Source: Rhizobium sp. TH2 (GTDB lineage: Bacteria; Pseudomonadota; Alphaproteobacteria; Rhizobiales; Rhizobiaceae). From it: a stretch of 64,000 bases of DNA. The notes under the pieces were generated by a model, which saw nothing but the letters and a program-made list of their open reading frames with translations, had not been told where the DNA came from and did no database searches. Location of the stretch: NCBI RefSeq assembly GCF_024707525.1, contig NZ_CP062231.1:868001-932000 (forward strand). The letters run 5' to 3'. Of the stretch, positions 1 to 6,509 are shown piece by piece; positions within the stretch are counted from its first letter, which is position 1; every line of letters begins with the position of its first letter. The position numbers and the translations under genes are program-made.

Positions 1-84
1 TCTGCCTCGTTGTTCCTCGGCAGTCTGCGCAAGGCAAGTGATGGGAAATGTTAGACTTAGAACCACAAACAAAAATCGGCGCAT
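1..84 (-). CDS. N-terminus of an exported protein (cut by window edge)
   Basis: Reading leftward from an ATG at 84, 28 codons are open to the window edge. The peptide begins MRRFLFVVLSLTFP and continues ITCLAQTAEEQ: a basic start, a hydrophobic core and an LA-Q type cleavage region, so this is a signal peptide. The Cys could alternatively be a lipobox. A strong ribosome site, GGGGAGG, lies 5 bases before the ATG. The gene is the last visible member of the leftward gene series of the integrated element. The mature domain is outside the window, so no function can be given. Confidence 0.6.
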   Translation of the reverse strand, partial: MRRFLFVVLSLTFPITCLAQTAEEQRGR

Positions 85-146
85 AGCTGCCTCCCCATTA
101 CGGTCATTGAAATAACGTAAGAGTAACTGCGCGGTCTGTCATCCCC

Positions 147-389
147 CTATATTGGGCGACAATGCCTCTGAACTTTACGCAAGACATCCATCATCTCAGT
201 GAACGGTTTTTCCGTAGCCCCGTGGCGCCAGTTGCCGTTGGCGATACCGGATGGCGCCCCTGCTTTCGCCCCATGCATTCGGCAAACGCGCTTTCCCTTG
301 ACCGCAGGTGATTGACACTTGAGACCGGAGCGTTTGGACTTTGCACCGCAACGAGGAGCAAGTTGCATGGGATTGATGGGCTTTTTCAT
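147..389 (-). CDS. HGG-motif-like small phage-associated protein
   Basis: 80 residues. The N-terminal half has the pattern RCGAKS-x-SGLKCQSPAVKGK followed by CRMHG and GAPSGIANGNWRHG. This matches the small Cys/His 'HGGxSTGP'-type proteins commonly found in prophages of alphaproteobacteria, often beside terminase genes (family knowledge; the role is not established). The Cys-x(9)-Cys-x(11)-Cys-x2-His layout could bind a metal. The start at 389 directly follows the TAA of the upstream gene and has the strong site GGGGGGAGG, so the two are co-translated. Confidence 0.6.
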   Translation of the reverse strand: MKKPINPMQLAPRCGAKSKRSGLKCQSPAVKGKRVCRMHGAKAGAPSGIANGNWRHGATEKPFTEMMDVLRKVQRHCRPI

Positions 390-935
390 TTACCTCCCCC
401 CGGTCGTGACGTCGCCTATAACCGCTTGAGCGCCTTCGTGAATATGGATGTGCTCGACCTTCACTTTCTGCTTGCCACCGTTCCGCAGCTTGTGAAGTGC
501 CTCCATCTGCGCTGTCGTGGTACGCATCATCTTCGTCATCATGGTTTCTAGCTTTTGCAATTTCTCGATCCCGTCGCATGTCACGGCGAGCCGAGCTATT
601 TTCATTGCCAGGACGTGATTGGCGACGGTCTGCGCCGCAAGCAGCCCTTCAGTTGCATTACGCGGGCTGATGTCCATCATCGCGCCGGCGACGAAGTGGA
701 GCGTTTTTTCGTTGATCTTCCCATTGACGGCGGTCATCTGGACAAGTTGCTCGATTAGTCCGTCTTTGAAGCCATCGTCATCGGACCCGAACGCCTGCCG
801 GGTTTTGTCACCGTCGAGGCTGATTTCCATAGTGGCGGGGTTGAAGGTTAGGATCAGCCCTCGTTTCTTCGGCACGCCTACCAGTGTTTGCGTAGGCGCC
901 TTTGCCGGCGATTTGGTTTTTGTGGTTTTTGTCAT
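390..935 (-). CDS. Conserved hypothetical protein of rhizobial prophages
   Basis: 181 residues from the ATG at 935; longer readings would only run antisense through the neighbouring gene. The N-terminus is Lys/Thr-rich (MTKTTKTKSPAK). The middle is mostly helical, and the C-terminus has a His-rich strand (VKVEHIHIHEG) ending in GDVTTGG. I recall this C-terminal pattern from hypothetical proteins in rhizobial accessory regions, without a known function. The start overlaps the stop of the upstream HTH gene (ATGA), and the stop abuts the next ATG, so it sits in a coupled series. Confidence 0.6.
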   Translation of the reverse strand: MTKTTKTKSPAKAPTQTLVGVPKKRGLILTFNPATMEISLDGDKTRQAFGSDDDGFKDGLIEQLVQMTAVNGKINEKTLHFVAGAMMDISPRNATEGLLAAQTVANHVLAMKIARLAVTCDGIEKLQKLETMMTKMMRTTTAQMEALHKLRNGGKQKVKVEHIHIHEGAQAVIGDVTTGGR

Positions 936-1216
936 GCAGGTAATCCTAGAAAATCGAGATAGCGCTTGACCGAGGGGTGATGACGCTCCCCGGTACGAAG
1001 CAGTTCGAGTGCGTCCAGATCGCCAGATGCCACCATGTGAGCAGCCGGGAGCGATATCTGGAGTGTGGCGTTCGGCGCGGATTGCCGGCCTATCTTGTGG
1101 TCCCCAAACCAACGTCTGATCGTTTTCGGCGATCGACCAACAGAATGCGCGGCCGTATCCACGTTGACGATGTCGTCGGGCTTGAGAAGGATGGGTGCTG
1201 GGCGGTTCTCGTTCAT
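932..1216 (-). CDS. Small helix-turn-helix DNA-binding protein
   Basis: 94 residues from the ATG at 1216, chosen because it overlaps the upstream stop as ATGA; a GTG at 1228 is possible. Residues 16-40 (VDTAAHSVGRSPKTIRRWF) look like an excisionase/MerR-type helix-turn-helix with a recognition helix SPKTIRRWF, followed by a wing (IGRQ). The rest is helical. It may be an element regulator or a small-terminase-like DNA binder. No catalytic residues are evident. Confidence 0.55.
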   Translation of the reverse strand: MNENRPAPILLKPDDIVNVDTAAHSVGRSPKTIRRWFGDHKIGRQSAPNATLQISLPAAHMVASGDLDALELLRTGERHHPSVKRYLDFLGLPA

Positions 1217-1485
1217 TGGAGCGCCCACCTGTCGAGATGAAGATGGCAGGTGGTGAAGTCGGACTCGATCGCGCCGCCAAAGTCATAGATCGGCAGTTCG
1301 TAACGGTGCTTGAGCCGGATGGCTTCGATGAGTGCGTCCACGTAGCTCGGGCCTTGATAGGTCATGTCCAGGAGATTGCGCCCGCAGTGGAATACCCAGA
1401 ATTCCATGCTGCCGTCATCCTCGGGCCAGGCATAGATATCGATCCGGTCTAGGGGCAGCGTGTTCAGATGGCTTGCGAAGTCCAT
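1213..1485 (-). CDS. Hypothetical acidic protein
   Basis: 90 residues, acidic and rich in aromatics (IDIYAWPEDDGSMEFWVFH). No family recognised. The ATG at 1485 has a strong ribosome site (GGGAGG, 6 bases before) and lies inside the 3' end of the RNase H-like gene (22-base overlap). Its stop overlaps the next start, so it is translated as part of the leftward chain. Confidence 0.5.
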   Translation of the reverse strand: MDFASHLNTLPLDRIDIYAWPEDDGSMEFWVFHCGRNLLDMTYQGPSYVDALIEAIRLKHRYELPIYDFGGAIESDFTTCHLHLDRWALQ

Positions 1486-2093
1486 GACTGGCCTCCCATG
1501 ATTGCGGCGTACTCTCTGTCCAGCGCCGCGCTAGGATTTTCATCGCGGCTGTCGAGCGAGGCACGGCCGATCGATGCCAGTTCGTCGGCGCGGATGTTGC
1601 CGAGGATGCCCGAATGACCCTTGCACCACGCGATGGAGATTAACGGATTTTCCGTTAACGCCGCATCGATTGCCTGCCATAGATCAAGGTTCGCAACTGC
1701 CTGATTTGCTGGCTTAGCATTGGCGCCCTTGCGCTTCCATCCCTTCGACCGCCACGAATGGCGCCAGATGTTGCAGCCTTCCACGACATACTTGCTATCG
1801 CTGATGATGGTCGCCGACTCACCGGCCGCGTTCTCGGCGATCCATTCCACTGCACGGAGCAGTGCCGTCAGTTCGGCAACGTTGTTCGTGGCGATGTCTA
1901 TGCCGCCGAAGTCGTGGGCGATTTCCAGGCCATCCCGATAGGCCACGAAAGCCCATCCGCCTACGCCTGGATTTGGCACGCACGCGCCATCGGTAAATAC
2001 GCTCAATCGCGATGAGGACGCGCAACTGACGCCGTCACCAAGGCCCAGGATATCGGCGCGAGGCGGAAGGAGACTGTTAGGAGAAATGTACAC
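1464..2093 (-). CDS. Ribonuclease HI-family protein
   Basis: 209 residues. The four acidic catalytic residues of RNase HI can be placed: Asp in FTDGAC, Glu in NNVAELTAL, Asp in SDSKYV and the last Asp in GNIRADELA. The tract WRSKGWKRKG matches the basic handle region, and KGHSG precedes the last Asp. Expected activity is cleavage of the RNA strand of RNA-DNA hybrids, useful for primer removal during element replication. The N-terminal 28 residues and C-terminal 30 are extensions beyond the usual ~150-residue core. The GTG start at 2093 is supported by GGAGGG 8 bases upstream. Confidence 0.85.
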   Translation of the reverse strand: MYISPNSLLPPRADILGLGDGVSCASSSRLSVFTDGACVPNPGVGGWAFVAYRDGLEIAHDFGGIDIATNNVAELTALLRAVEWIAENAAGESATIISDSKYVVEGCNIWRHSWRSKGWKRKGANAKPANQAVANLDLWQAIDAALTENPLISIAWCKGHSGILGNIRADELASIGRASLDSRDENPSAALDREYAAIMGGQSWTSQAI

Positions 2094-2140
2094 TATCGTA
2101 CCCTCCGAAACTATTCAGATCATGTGGCGTTTCCGGCTTC

Positions 2141-2410
2141 ATGCAAATCTCACTGGAACAGACAGAAGATTGGCCTCCTTTGACCCTACGCATCGCCGTG
2201 GGAAAAGAGATTGTGGTCAGCAGCCCTGCCGAAGCCGTGGCTCTCATGGAGGGCGACTGGCCGGTAGCGCGCGGCCACCTGTTTAATCTCGCCCTGGAGC
2301 GGTGCAAGCAGGGTTCCCGTAACGCCGTGATGGCCCGGCCGGCATGGCTGGCTTTTCGTGCGGCGTTGACTGAGGCCGATTGGCAGACTGCCGGCCGCTG
2401 GTCCTGGTAA
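2141..2410 (+). CDS. DUF982 domain protein
   Basis: 89 residues. The pattern 'IVVSSPAEAVALMEGDWPV' followed by ARGHLFNLALERC fits DUF982, a short family nearly confined to Rhizobiales and often on plasmids or islands; its function is unknown. It is the first gene of a rightward group inside the leftward element genes and starts 47 bases from the divergent RNase H gene. No strong ribosome site is seen, so start confidence is moderate. Confidence 0.65.
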   Translation: MQISLEQTEDWPPLTLRIAVGKEIVVSSPAEAVALMEGDWPVARGHLFNLALERCKQGSRNAVMARPAWLAFRAALTEADWQTAGRWSW

Positions 2411-2435
2411 CTCCTATCGCTTCCTACGCCCGGAT

Positions 2436-2461
2436 GGAACTGTGCGTCGAAAGAGGGCGTT
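2436..2461 (+). promoter_or_regulatory. EcfG (general stress) sigma promoter
   Basis: GGAAC at 2436-2440, 17 bases, then CGTT at 2458-2461. This is the consensus of the alphaproteobacterial general-stress sigma factor EcfG (GGAAC-N16/17-CGTT). It lies 29 bases upstream of the ATG at 2491 and would drive the three small hydrophilic proteins. The same layout occurs at 7923 and 35965 in this window. Confidence 0.75.
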
Positions 2462-2490
2462 CTATTCCGAAGTAACGAGGAGAAGCGGCA

Positions 2491-2892
2491 ATGCCAGGCG
2501 CAGCAATCAACAACCCCGGATCCAATCCCAACAGCGACCAGCGCCGAACAGGTGCGAGCGCTAACGACCCCCACGGTGGGCATGAACATATCAACGAGAG
2601 GCGTGGTCCCGATCCTGACCCGATCGACGAGCTCGTCCCGGCCGGCGACGGCGCCTTGCCTGCAACGAAACTTTCTATCTCCGAGGAAGCCGAAACTCTC
2701 GCCTTCACCGAGACGCAGAAGCCGAACTTGCTTGACGAAATAGCGGCGGTGGATGGCACGGGCACGCTTGACCCGCGCGCTCAGCCCGGATTCGGCCCGA
2801 CCGAATTGGATGGACCTCAGTTCGAGGGTAATCCGGAAATCGGGATCGACCCGAACGATGTCCGCAACAACATGCCGCCGAGGGATAGTTGA
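2491..2892 (+). CDS. Small disordered hydrophilic protein (stress type)
   Basis: 133 residues, rich in Pro, Asp, Asn and Gly, with no hydrophobic core or transmembrane segment, so probably intrinsically disordered. No family recognised. The start has GAGGAGA upstream, and the gene follows an EcfG-type promoter. It abuts the next gene (TGA then ATG). The composition and promoter suggest a stress-protection role like that of the small protein at 55774, but this is inference. Confidence 0.6.
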   Translation: MPGAAINNPGSNPNSDQRRTGASANDPHGGHEHINERRGPDPDPIDELVPAGDGALPATKLSISEEAETLAFTETQKPNLLDEIAAVDGTGTLDPRAQPGFGPTELDGPQFEGNPEIGIDPNDVRNNMPPRDS

Positions 2893-3093
2893 ATGGCCAA
2901 AAAGACAGACATTCAGCACGACGCGAAGGGCCAGTTTGCCAAATCGCAGGGGGACCGGAAAAACAACGGTCTCGTCAGTGCGACGCCGCGAGCAGTCACT
3001 GGGCGGGACGACGCCACTATTGAGAATGCAGATAAAAAACCGTCGCCGAACCCAGGCTTTGATATCCGCGACCAAACCAATAAACGCAACTGA
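2893..3093 (+). CDS. Small basic hydrophilic protein
   Basis: 66 residues, Lys-, Asp- and Gln-rich (MAKKTDIQHDAKGQFAKSQ), predicted disordered. The ATG immediately follows the previous stop and has GAGGGA 7 bases upstream. Second member of the stress-promoter cargo operon. Function unknown. Confidence 0.55.
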   Translation: MAKKTDIQHDAKGQFAKSQGDRKNNGLVSATPRAVTGRDDATIENADKKPSPNPGFDIRDQTNKRN

Positions 3094-3108
3094 GGAAAGG
3101 ACTGCCAG

Positions 3109-3330
3109 ATGACTATCAAATCGCCAAGGGATGGTGCGCCAGGCACCACCGATCAGTCGCCTCGCTGGGAAGGACCCGAAGAGTCTCGGCCACGCGGTTA
3201 CCTCCCTGCCAAGGACAACCCGGTGGTCGATCGGGACGCGAATGGCGAGAACCTTCAGGATCCGCGCAAGCGCGATGTCTCTGATGGTTTCAAAACCACT
3301 TCGGACAAGGGTGCCCCGCCCAAGGAATAG
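3109..3330 (+). CDS. Small hydrophilic protein
   Basis: 73 residues, Pro-, Asp- and Gly-rich, with no predicted secondary core. It follows the previous gene by 15 bases with an AGGAAAGGA-type ribosome site. Third and last gene of the cargo operon. It resembles, in composition only, the small rhizobial proteins under general-stress control. Function unknown. Confidence 0.55.
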   Translation: MTIKSPRDGAPGTTDQSPRWEGPEESRPRGYLPAKDNPVVDRDANGENLQDPRKRDVSDGFKTTSDKGAPPKE

Positions 3331-3362
3331 CGCGCCGTTGCCGGATTTTTCCAGGTATCTGG

Positions 3363-3548
3363 TCATGCGGCCGCCCTCCATTTTTGGAAGCGATCTGGCC
3401 TTATAACTTCGCCCTCCTTTTCTGGTGGCAGTCGGCCGTCGAGTATGTTTCTCACAAGCATTTCAACTTTGGCCTCGAAGCGCCAACGGGAGTTGATGAC
3501 GTTGGAGGGGCGCTTGTCCGCCCAATCGAAGAGATCAAGTTGGGTCAT
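3363..3548 (-). CDS. Small conserved element protein (MTQLDLFDW type)
   Basis: 61 residues starting MTQLDLFDWAD, with RPSNVI and EGEVIRPDRF later. I recall this pattern from hypothetical proteins in rhizobial prophages and islands, where it sits near replication genes; no function is known. The ATG at 3548 overlaps the stop of the replication-like gene (ATGA), so it is translated by coupling. It ends convergently to the cargo operon. Confidence 0.55.
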   Translation of the reverse strand: MTQLDLFDWADKRPSNVINSRWRFEAKVEMLVRNILDGRLPPEKEGEVIRPDRFQKWRAAA

Positions 3549-4384
3549 GCGGCGGCCTCCATCTGGGCGAGCATCCTGATTGCCATGTTTGGCGTCAGAA
3601 TTGCATCGTTCAACATGCTTTTGAGACGATTCCGGAAACGGGGCTCTACATCCTTGCCGGCACAAATGCTGTCGATCATCGATTCAGCGTCGTGGTCATC
3701 GACCGGCTTGGGGAATGGCTGATGGGGGTCGTCATCAAGATCAGCGTAGGAGGTCAGTTTCTCTGAAACGTCCCTCTGATAATGAGCGTCCCCTTCTAAG
3801 AGATAATCTCTAAGGTTTACTCTATGGTATTTGGTATCAGTAACTATCACCCTGTCGGTATAGTTATTATCACCCCTCGGCAAACAAGGGGTGTCAGTAA
3901 CTATCACCCCCTGCCTCTTCAAAATCCTCTTACGGCGCTCGTCTTCCTTGCGTTCAATCTCCTTACGAGCATAGAAGTCCTCGCTCTCGCGAACGTGCAT
4001 TTGCACTCGCTCGGAATGTGGGTTGGCCACGCGAAACTTGGCGCATCCGTACCGAGTGGTGCTGTTCGTCGCCAGAAGATAGCCCTCCTTGACCAGCGTC
4101 CGGCGAGCGAGGCCGGCGGTGACCTTTGTACGGATGTTACCCCTGGCCATGAGCTTGAGGTTCGACGCATACACCGGCTTTGGTTTCAGCGTTTCCTTGT
4201 CGATGGTGAGAAAGGACAAGTAGACAGTAATCGCAGCGAGGCATGGCGCTTTGGCTAACCGAGGATCGGCCGCGACGGTCTCCAGTAAGGTCAATTTGAA
4301 CGCCACAAGGTCGGTACACGCTTGTTGATAAGGCGACTTCCCTTGCGCGATGTTGGCCGTTGTCTGTGAGACATCGTTAATCAT
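3545..4384 (-). CDS. Putative replication initiator of the element
   Basis: 279 residues from the ATG at 4384, which overlaps the upstream stop. The first ~110 residues (CLAAITVYLSFLTIDKET, then SNLKLMARGNIRTKVTAGL) look like a winged-helix DNA-binding domain. A charged helix follows (EIERKEDERRKR), then a short repeat region containing VIVTDT twice, then an acidic C-terminus. This layout, with DNA repeats lying inside the coding sequence, resembles phage replication initiators such as lambda O. The assignment is inference from architecture and gene context; no helicase or primase motif is present. Confidence 0.5.
   Translation of the reverse strand: MINDVSQTTANIAQGKSPYQQACTDLVAFKLTLLETVAADPRLAKAPCLAAITVYLSFLTIDKETLKPKPVYASNLKLMARGNIRTKVTAGLARRTLVKEGYLLATNSTTRYGCAKFRVANPHSERVQMHVRESEDFYARKEIERKEDERRKRILKRQGVIVTDTPCLPRGDNNYTDRVIVTDTKYHRVNLRDYLLEGDAHYQRDVSEKLTSYADLDDDPHQPFPKPVDDHDAESMIDSICAGKDVEPRFRNRLKSMLNDAILTPNMAIRMLAQMEAAA
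3837..3909. repeat. Iteron-like repeats inside the replication gene
   Basis: TCAGTAACTATCACCC occurs exactly at 3837-3852 and 3894-3909. A 12/14 copy of its core (AGTTATTATCACCC) lies at 3862-3875. Between copies two and three there is a 7-bp hairpin, CACCCCT/AGGGGTG (3871-3877 and 3887-3893). An AT-rich tract lies alongside at 3797-3836. Repeats plus an AT-rich flank inside an initiator gene is the arrangement of phage origins. On the protein side the repeats encode the two VIVTDT copies. Confidence 0.5.
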
Positions 4385-4596
4385 GCGAACGCCCTCCGCA
4401 GAGTCCGGAACCGGCCGGCAAGCTCGCTGGCCTGGCATGCCTCCATGGCTGTCAGCTTGAACCGATCGCGAAGAGACGGGACAAGCGGCGCGGGAGGCGT
4501 GGTTTGATCGGCGAGCCACATGGCGGCTTGGCGAACGATGGCGGTAGGAGGCGCCACTGGCGCCCCCGATGTATTGTTATAACGTTTGCTGGTCAT
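4381..4596 (-). CDS. Small hypothetical element protein
   Basis: 71 residues (MTSKRYNNTSGAP...), with a Pro-rich N-terminus and a helical, basic C-terminus (LAGRFRTLRRAFA). Start and stop both overlap neighbours by ATGA. No family recognised. Probably co-translated with the replication-like protein that follows. Confidence 0.5.
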   Translation of the reverse strand: MTSKRYNNTSGAPVAPPTAIVRQAAMWLADQTTPPAPLVPSLRDRFKLTAMEACQASELAGRFRTLRRAFA

Positions 4597-4910
4597 GCGG
4601 CTATTCCTTCCGCATCGGGCTTGGAACTGTCGCTGATGACGGCGACTTCCGAACGCAGCACATAACGAGCGTGGTTGCCGGCGAAAGGGCCATCGTGGTT
4701 TTCGTGGATGGTCTCAATTACGAGGCCGCGCTTGCGCAACTTCAAGACGTAGCCCGAAATTCTGGGCGCCGGATTTTCCAATGAGGTCAGGCCGCGCGAG
4801 CCTACCCTGATCAGTTCTTTAAGCATCCAGGCATCCCGGCCGATCGCCTTCATAGGCTGGCCATCAGGCAGGATGCGGAACACGACTTCCAGGCGTTCGA
4901 TTTTCTTCAT
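4593..4910 (-). CDS. Winged-helix domain protein (prophage type)
   Basis: 105 residues from the ATG at 4910. It shows DGQPMKAIGRDAWMLKELI, SLENPAPRISGYVLKLRKRG, IETIHENHDGPFAGNHARY and VLRSEV. This series matches a winged-helix family I know from Rhizobiales prophages (consensus GRDAW-x-L-x-LI...GPR-x-S-x-YV...IET-x-HE-x-H). It is expected to bind DNA; the target is unknown. The start overlaps the upstream stop as TAATG. Confidence 0.65.
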   Translation of the reverse strand: MKKIERLEVVFRILPDGQPMKAIGRDAWMLKELIRVGSRGLTSLENPAPRISGYVLKLRKRGLVIETIHENHDGPFAGNHARYVLRSEVAVISDSSKPDAEGIAA

Positions 4911-5116
4911 TACCGAACCCTCGCGCCGAGGCCAGCAAGATCGGCGACGAGACGTGCAACGACCGGCTGGAGATGGAACTTGCGGGTGAGGTGCGCTTGA
5001 ACGTAGCAAGCATTTGCGCTATGACTGGATTGAATATCAAGGGCGACCAAACCACTGATACCATTTCCAGCCCGGCCCTGCGAAAGCGCGGCCGGGTTTC
5101 TGGTCTTGATAGACAT
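4910..5116 (-). CDS. Small hypothetical element protein
   Basis: 68 residues (MSIKTRNPAALSQGRAGNG...). No family recognised and no transmembrane segment. The start at 5116 has a GGAG site 7 bases upstream, and the stop overlaps the next ATG (TAATG), which argues for real translation. It may serve mainly to couple translation of the winged-helix gene. Confidence 0.45.
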   Translation of the reverse strand: MSIKTRNPAALSQGRAGNGISGLVALDIQSSHSANACYVQAHLTRKFHLQPVVARLVADLAGLGARVR

Positions 5117-5151
5117 TTCTTTTCTCCGATGGAAACAGGTTGGCGGGGCGA

Positions 5152-5364
5152 TCAGGCCGCCCGGCTGGTCTTGGCGCGTTCAATGAATGCGACGATGTCG
5201 GATTGGGGAAATCGGCTTAAAGTGCCGATCTTGATCGGACGTTTGAGGGTGCCATCCTGCACACGACGCCAAACGGTGGCCACGCTCGCGCAGAGCATCT
5301 TGGCAACGTCTTTGTCAGTGAGGAGGGCATCGGGAGCAATGCGAGGTTTTTCAGAAATATTCAT
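5152..5364 (-). CDS. AlpA/excisionase-type regulator
   Basis: 70 residues from the ATG at 5364. LLTDKDVAKMLCASVATVWR is a MerR/AlpA-like helix-turn-helix, followed by RVQDGTLKRPIKIG (wing) and FPQSDIVAFIERAK, a typical AlpA C-terminus. Such proteins act as excisionases or switch on integrase and element genes. It lies between the integrase operon and the early genes. AAGGA lies 8 bases before the ATG and within a perfect 8-bp inverted repeat (5371-5394). Confidence 0.75.
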   Translation of the reverse strand: MNISEKPRIAPDALLTDKDVAKMLCASVATVWRRVQDGTLKRPIKIGTLSRFPQSDIVAFIERAKTSRAA

Positions 5365-5370
5365 CTCAGT

Positions 5371-5394
5371 TCCTTGCGATTGTTGGCGCAAGGA
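5371..5394 (-). promoter_or_regulatory. Hairpin over the excisionase ribosome site
   Basis: TCCTTGCG (5371-5378) and CGCAAGGA (5387-5394) form a perfect 8-bp inverted repeat with an 8-base loop. On the coding strand the downstream arm, CGCAAGGA, contains the Shine-Dalgarno AAGGA of the AlpA-type gene. It could mask the ribosome site in RNA, or be an operator in DNA; the sequence does not decide between them. Confidence 0.5.
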
Positions 5395-5428
5395 TGAGGG
5401 TGCTTGATCCCGCTAGCGGAAACTAGAA

Positions 5429-5460
5429 ATAGACCCCGGATGAAATTGAGAGGGGTCTAT
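5429..5460 (-). terminator. Terminator after the integrase operon
   Basis: ATAGACCCC (5429-5437) and GGGGTCTAT (5452-5460) form a perfect 9-bp stem with a 14-base loop. On the leftward transcript it is followed by a T-rich run (TTTCTAGTTT). It sits 20 bases after the stop of the 342-residue gene, so it likely ends the integrase transcript before the excisionase gene. Confidence 0.6.
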
Positions 5461-5480
5461 GCGCGGATTGCATGAGCCTG

Positions 5481-6509
5481 TCAGTCGAGTTCGGTGAACC
5501 AAGCAGGCATTGCAAAGTCTGCCTCTTCGGGGTGAACGTCGCTCTCGCGTATCTTATCTACTGCACGGCGTATCATGTGGGTGAAAGGGCTTTGCCCTTC
5601 TTTTCGCCGACCACCTTTGACCACCAGCCCCTCTGGGTACTCAAGGTTTCTGGCTACGGGTGTGGATCTTCGCTTCGTTGACGGTGTGGTTGCCAAGGGC
5701 AAGCTAGTGGCATCTGCCCATGCAAGGTGCAGGAATACATCGAACTGGTTGAACTGGGTGCCTTTGTTGGGCGATCTGCCGGTCAGACACATCCATGCAT
5801 CTGCCATCACACTGACGAACGCGAACTTTGCGGGGTCACCTGGATTTTGACGGCCATTTCGCAGCGACGATTTTCTGGAGTGCGCTTCGAGCCGGTTGAA
5901 CAGATCGATTGCGAGGCCGAGAGTACGAAGGTCTGAGCCGGCCAGATCAATCAACGTGGGAAGGCCATTCCCGTCACGCGAACCATCTTTTTTGACCAGC
6001 GCTCGCGCAACTCGCCGCCTAGGCTCAGCACTGATGTGCAAGGCTCTGATATTATTTGTAAGGAACAAACCTGACTCTCGTACGAGAACTTCCGTGGGAT
6101 TGCCCAGAGAGGCGTCCTCTCGCCATATTGTCATGCCGTCTTCCGAAAGCTCCCAAGTTCTGGGGGTGCCGGCGCGAATAAATTCTCTAAGGGCCTTGCC
6201 GACCTTTGCTGCGGCCTTTGCCGTTTCGTCTATCTTGTCAGCGCTAAATTTCAGCCTGTCTTCGTGCATTGCCGCCGTCAATGCGTCGTTCATCGCAAAA
6301 TCTAAAGCCCGTCGAACAAATCTATTTGGCAAATCGTCCGGTGCATCGTTCCATCGAGCATGCAGACCATTTGTGTCCTTTAGGAAGGCAACCGCGCTGA
6401 ACACGTGAAACTTCCTATTTGGCGCATACATGTCTGTTAGACAGGTGAGATCGAACCCGATCGCTAAAGCTGCCTTCCGTTCGTCGGGATGGAGTGTTGT
6501 GTTAGCCAT
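5481..6509 (-). CDS. Hypothetical protein coupled to the integrase
   Basis: 342 residues from the ATG at 6509, which lies 8 bases inside the integrase 3' end. I recognise no domain. It is soluble, with a helical centre (residues ~85-125, Ala/Lys-rich) and a motif-like segment NKGTQFNQFDVFLHLAWADA near residue 260. A basic linker with Thr/Ser/Arg follows, and the end is acidic. The tight overlap means it is made with the integrase. Genes in this position are often recombination accessory factors or cargo such as defence genes; nothing in the sequence proves either. Confidence 0.6.
   Translation of the reverse strand: MANTTLHPDERKAALAIGFDLTCLTDMYAPNRKFHVFSAVAFLKDTNGLHARWNDAPDDLPNRFVRRALDFAMNDALTAAMHEDRLKFSADKIDETAKAAAKVGKALREFIRAGTPRTWELSEDGMTIWREDASLGNPTEVLVRESGLFLTNNIRALHISAEPRRRVARALVKKDGSRDGNGLPTLIDLAGSDLRTLGLAIDLFNRLEAHSRKSSLRNGRQNPGDPAKFAFVSVMADAWMCLTGRSPNKGTQFNQFDVFLHLAWADATSLPLATTPSTKRRSTPVARNLEYPEGLVVKGGRRKEGQSPFTHMIRRAVDKIRESDVHPEEADFAMPAWFTELD

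Noticed and set aside
2077..3381. A 434-codon open frame on the minus strand opposite the small cargo genes
   Set aside because: It is antisense to the DUF982 and three small genes, which have ribosome sites and an EcfG promoter, and its translation has no recognisable domain.
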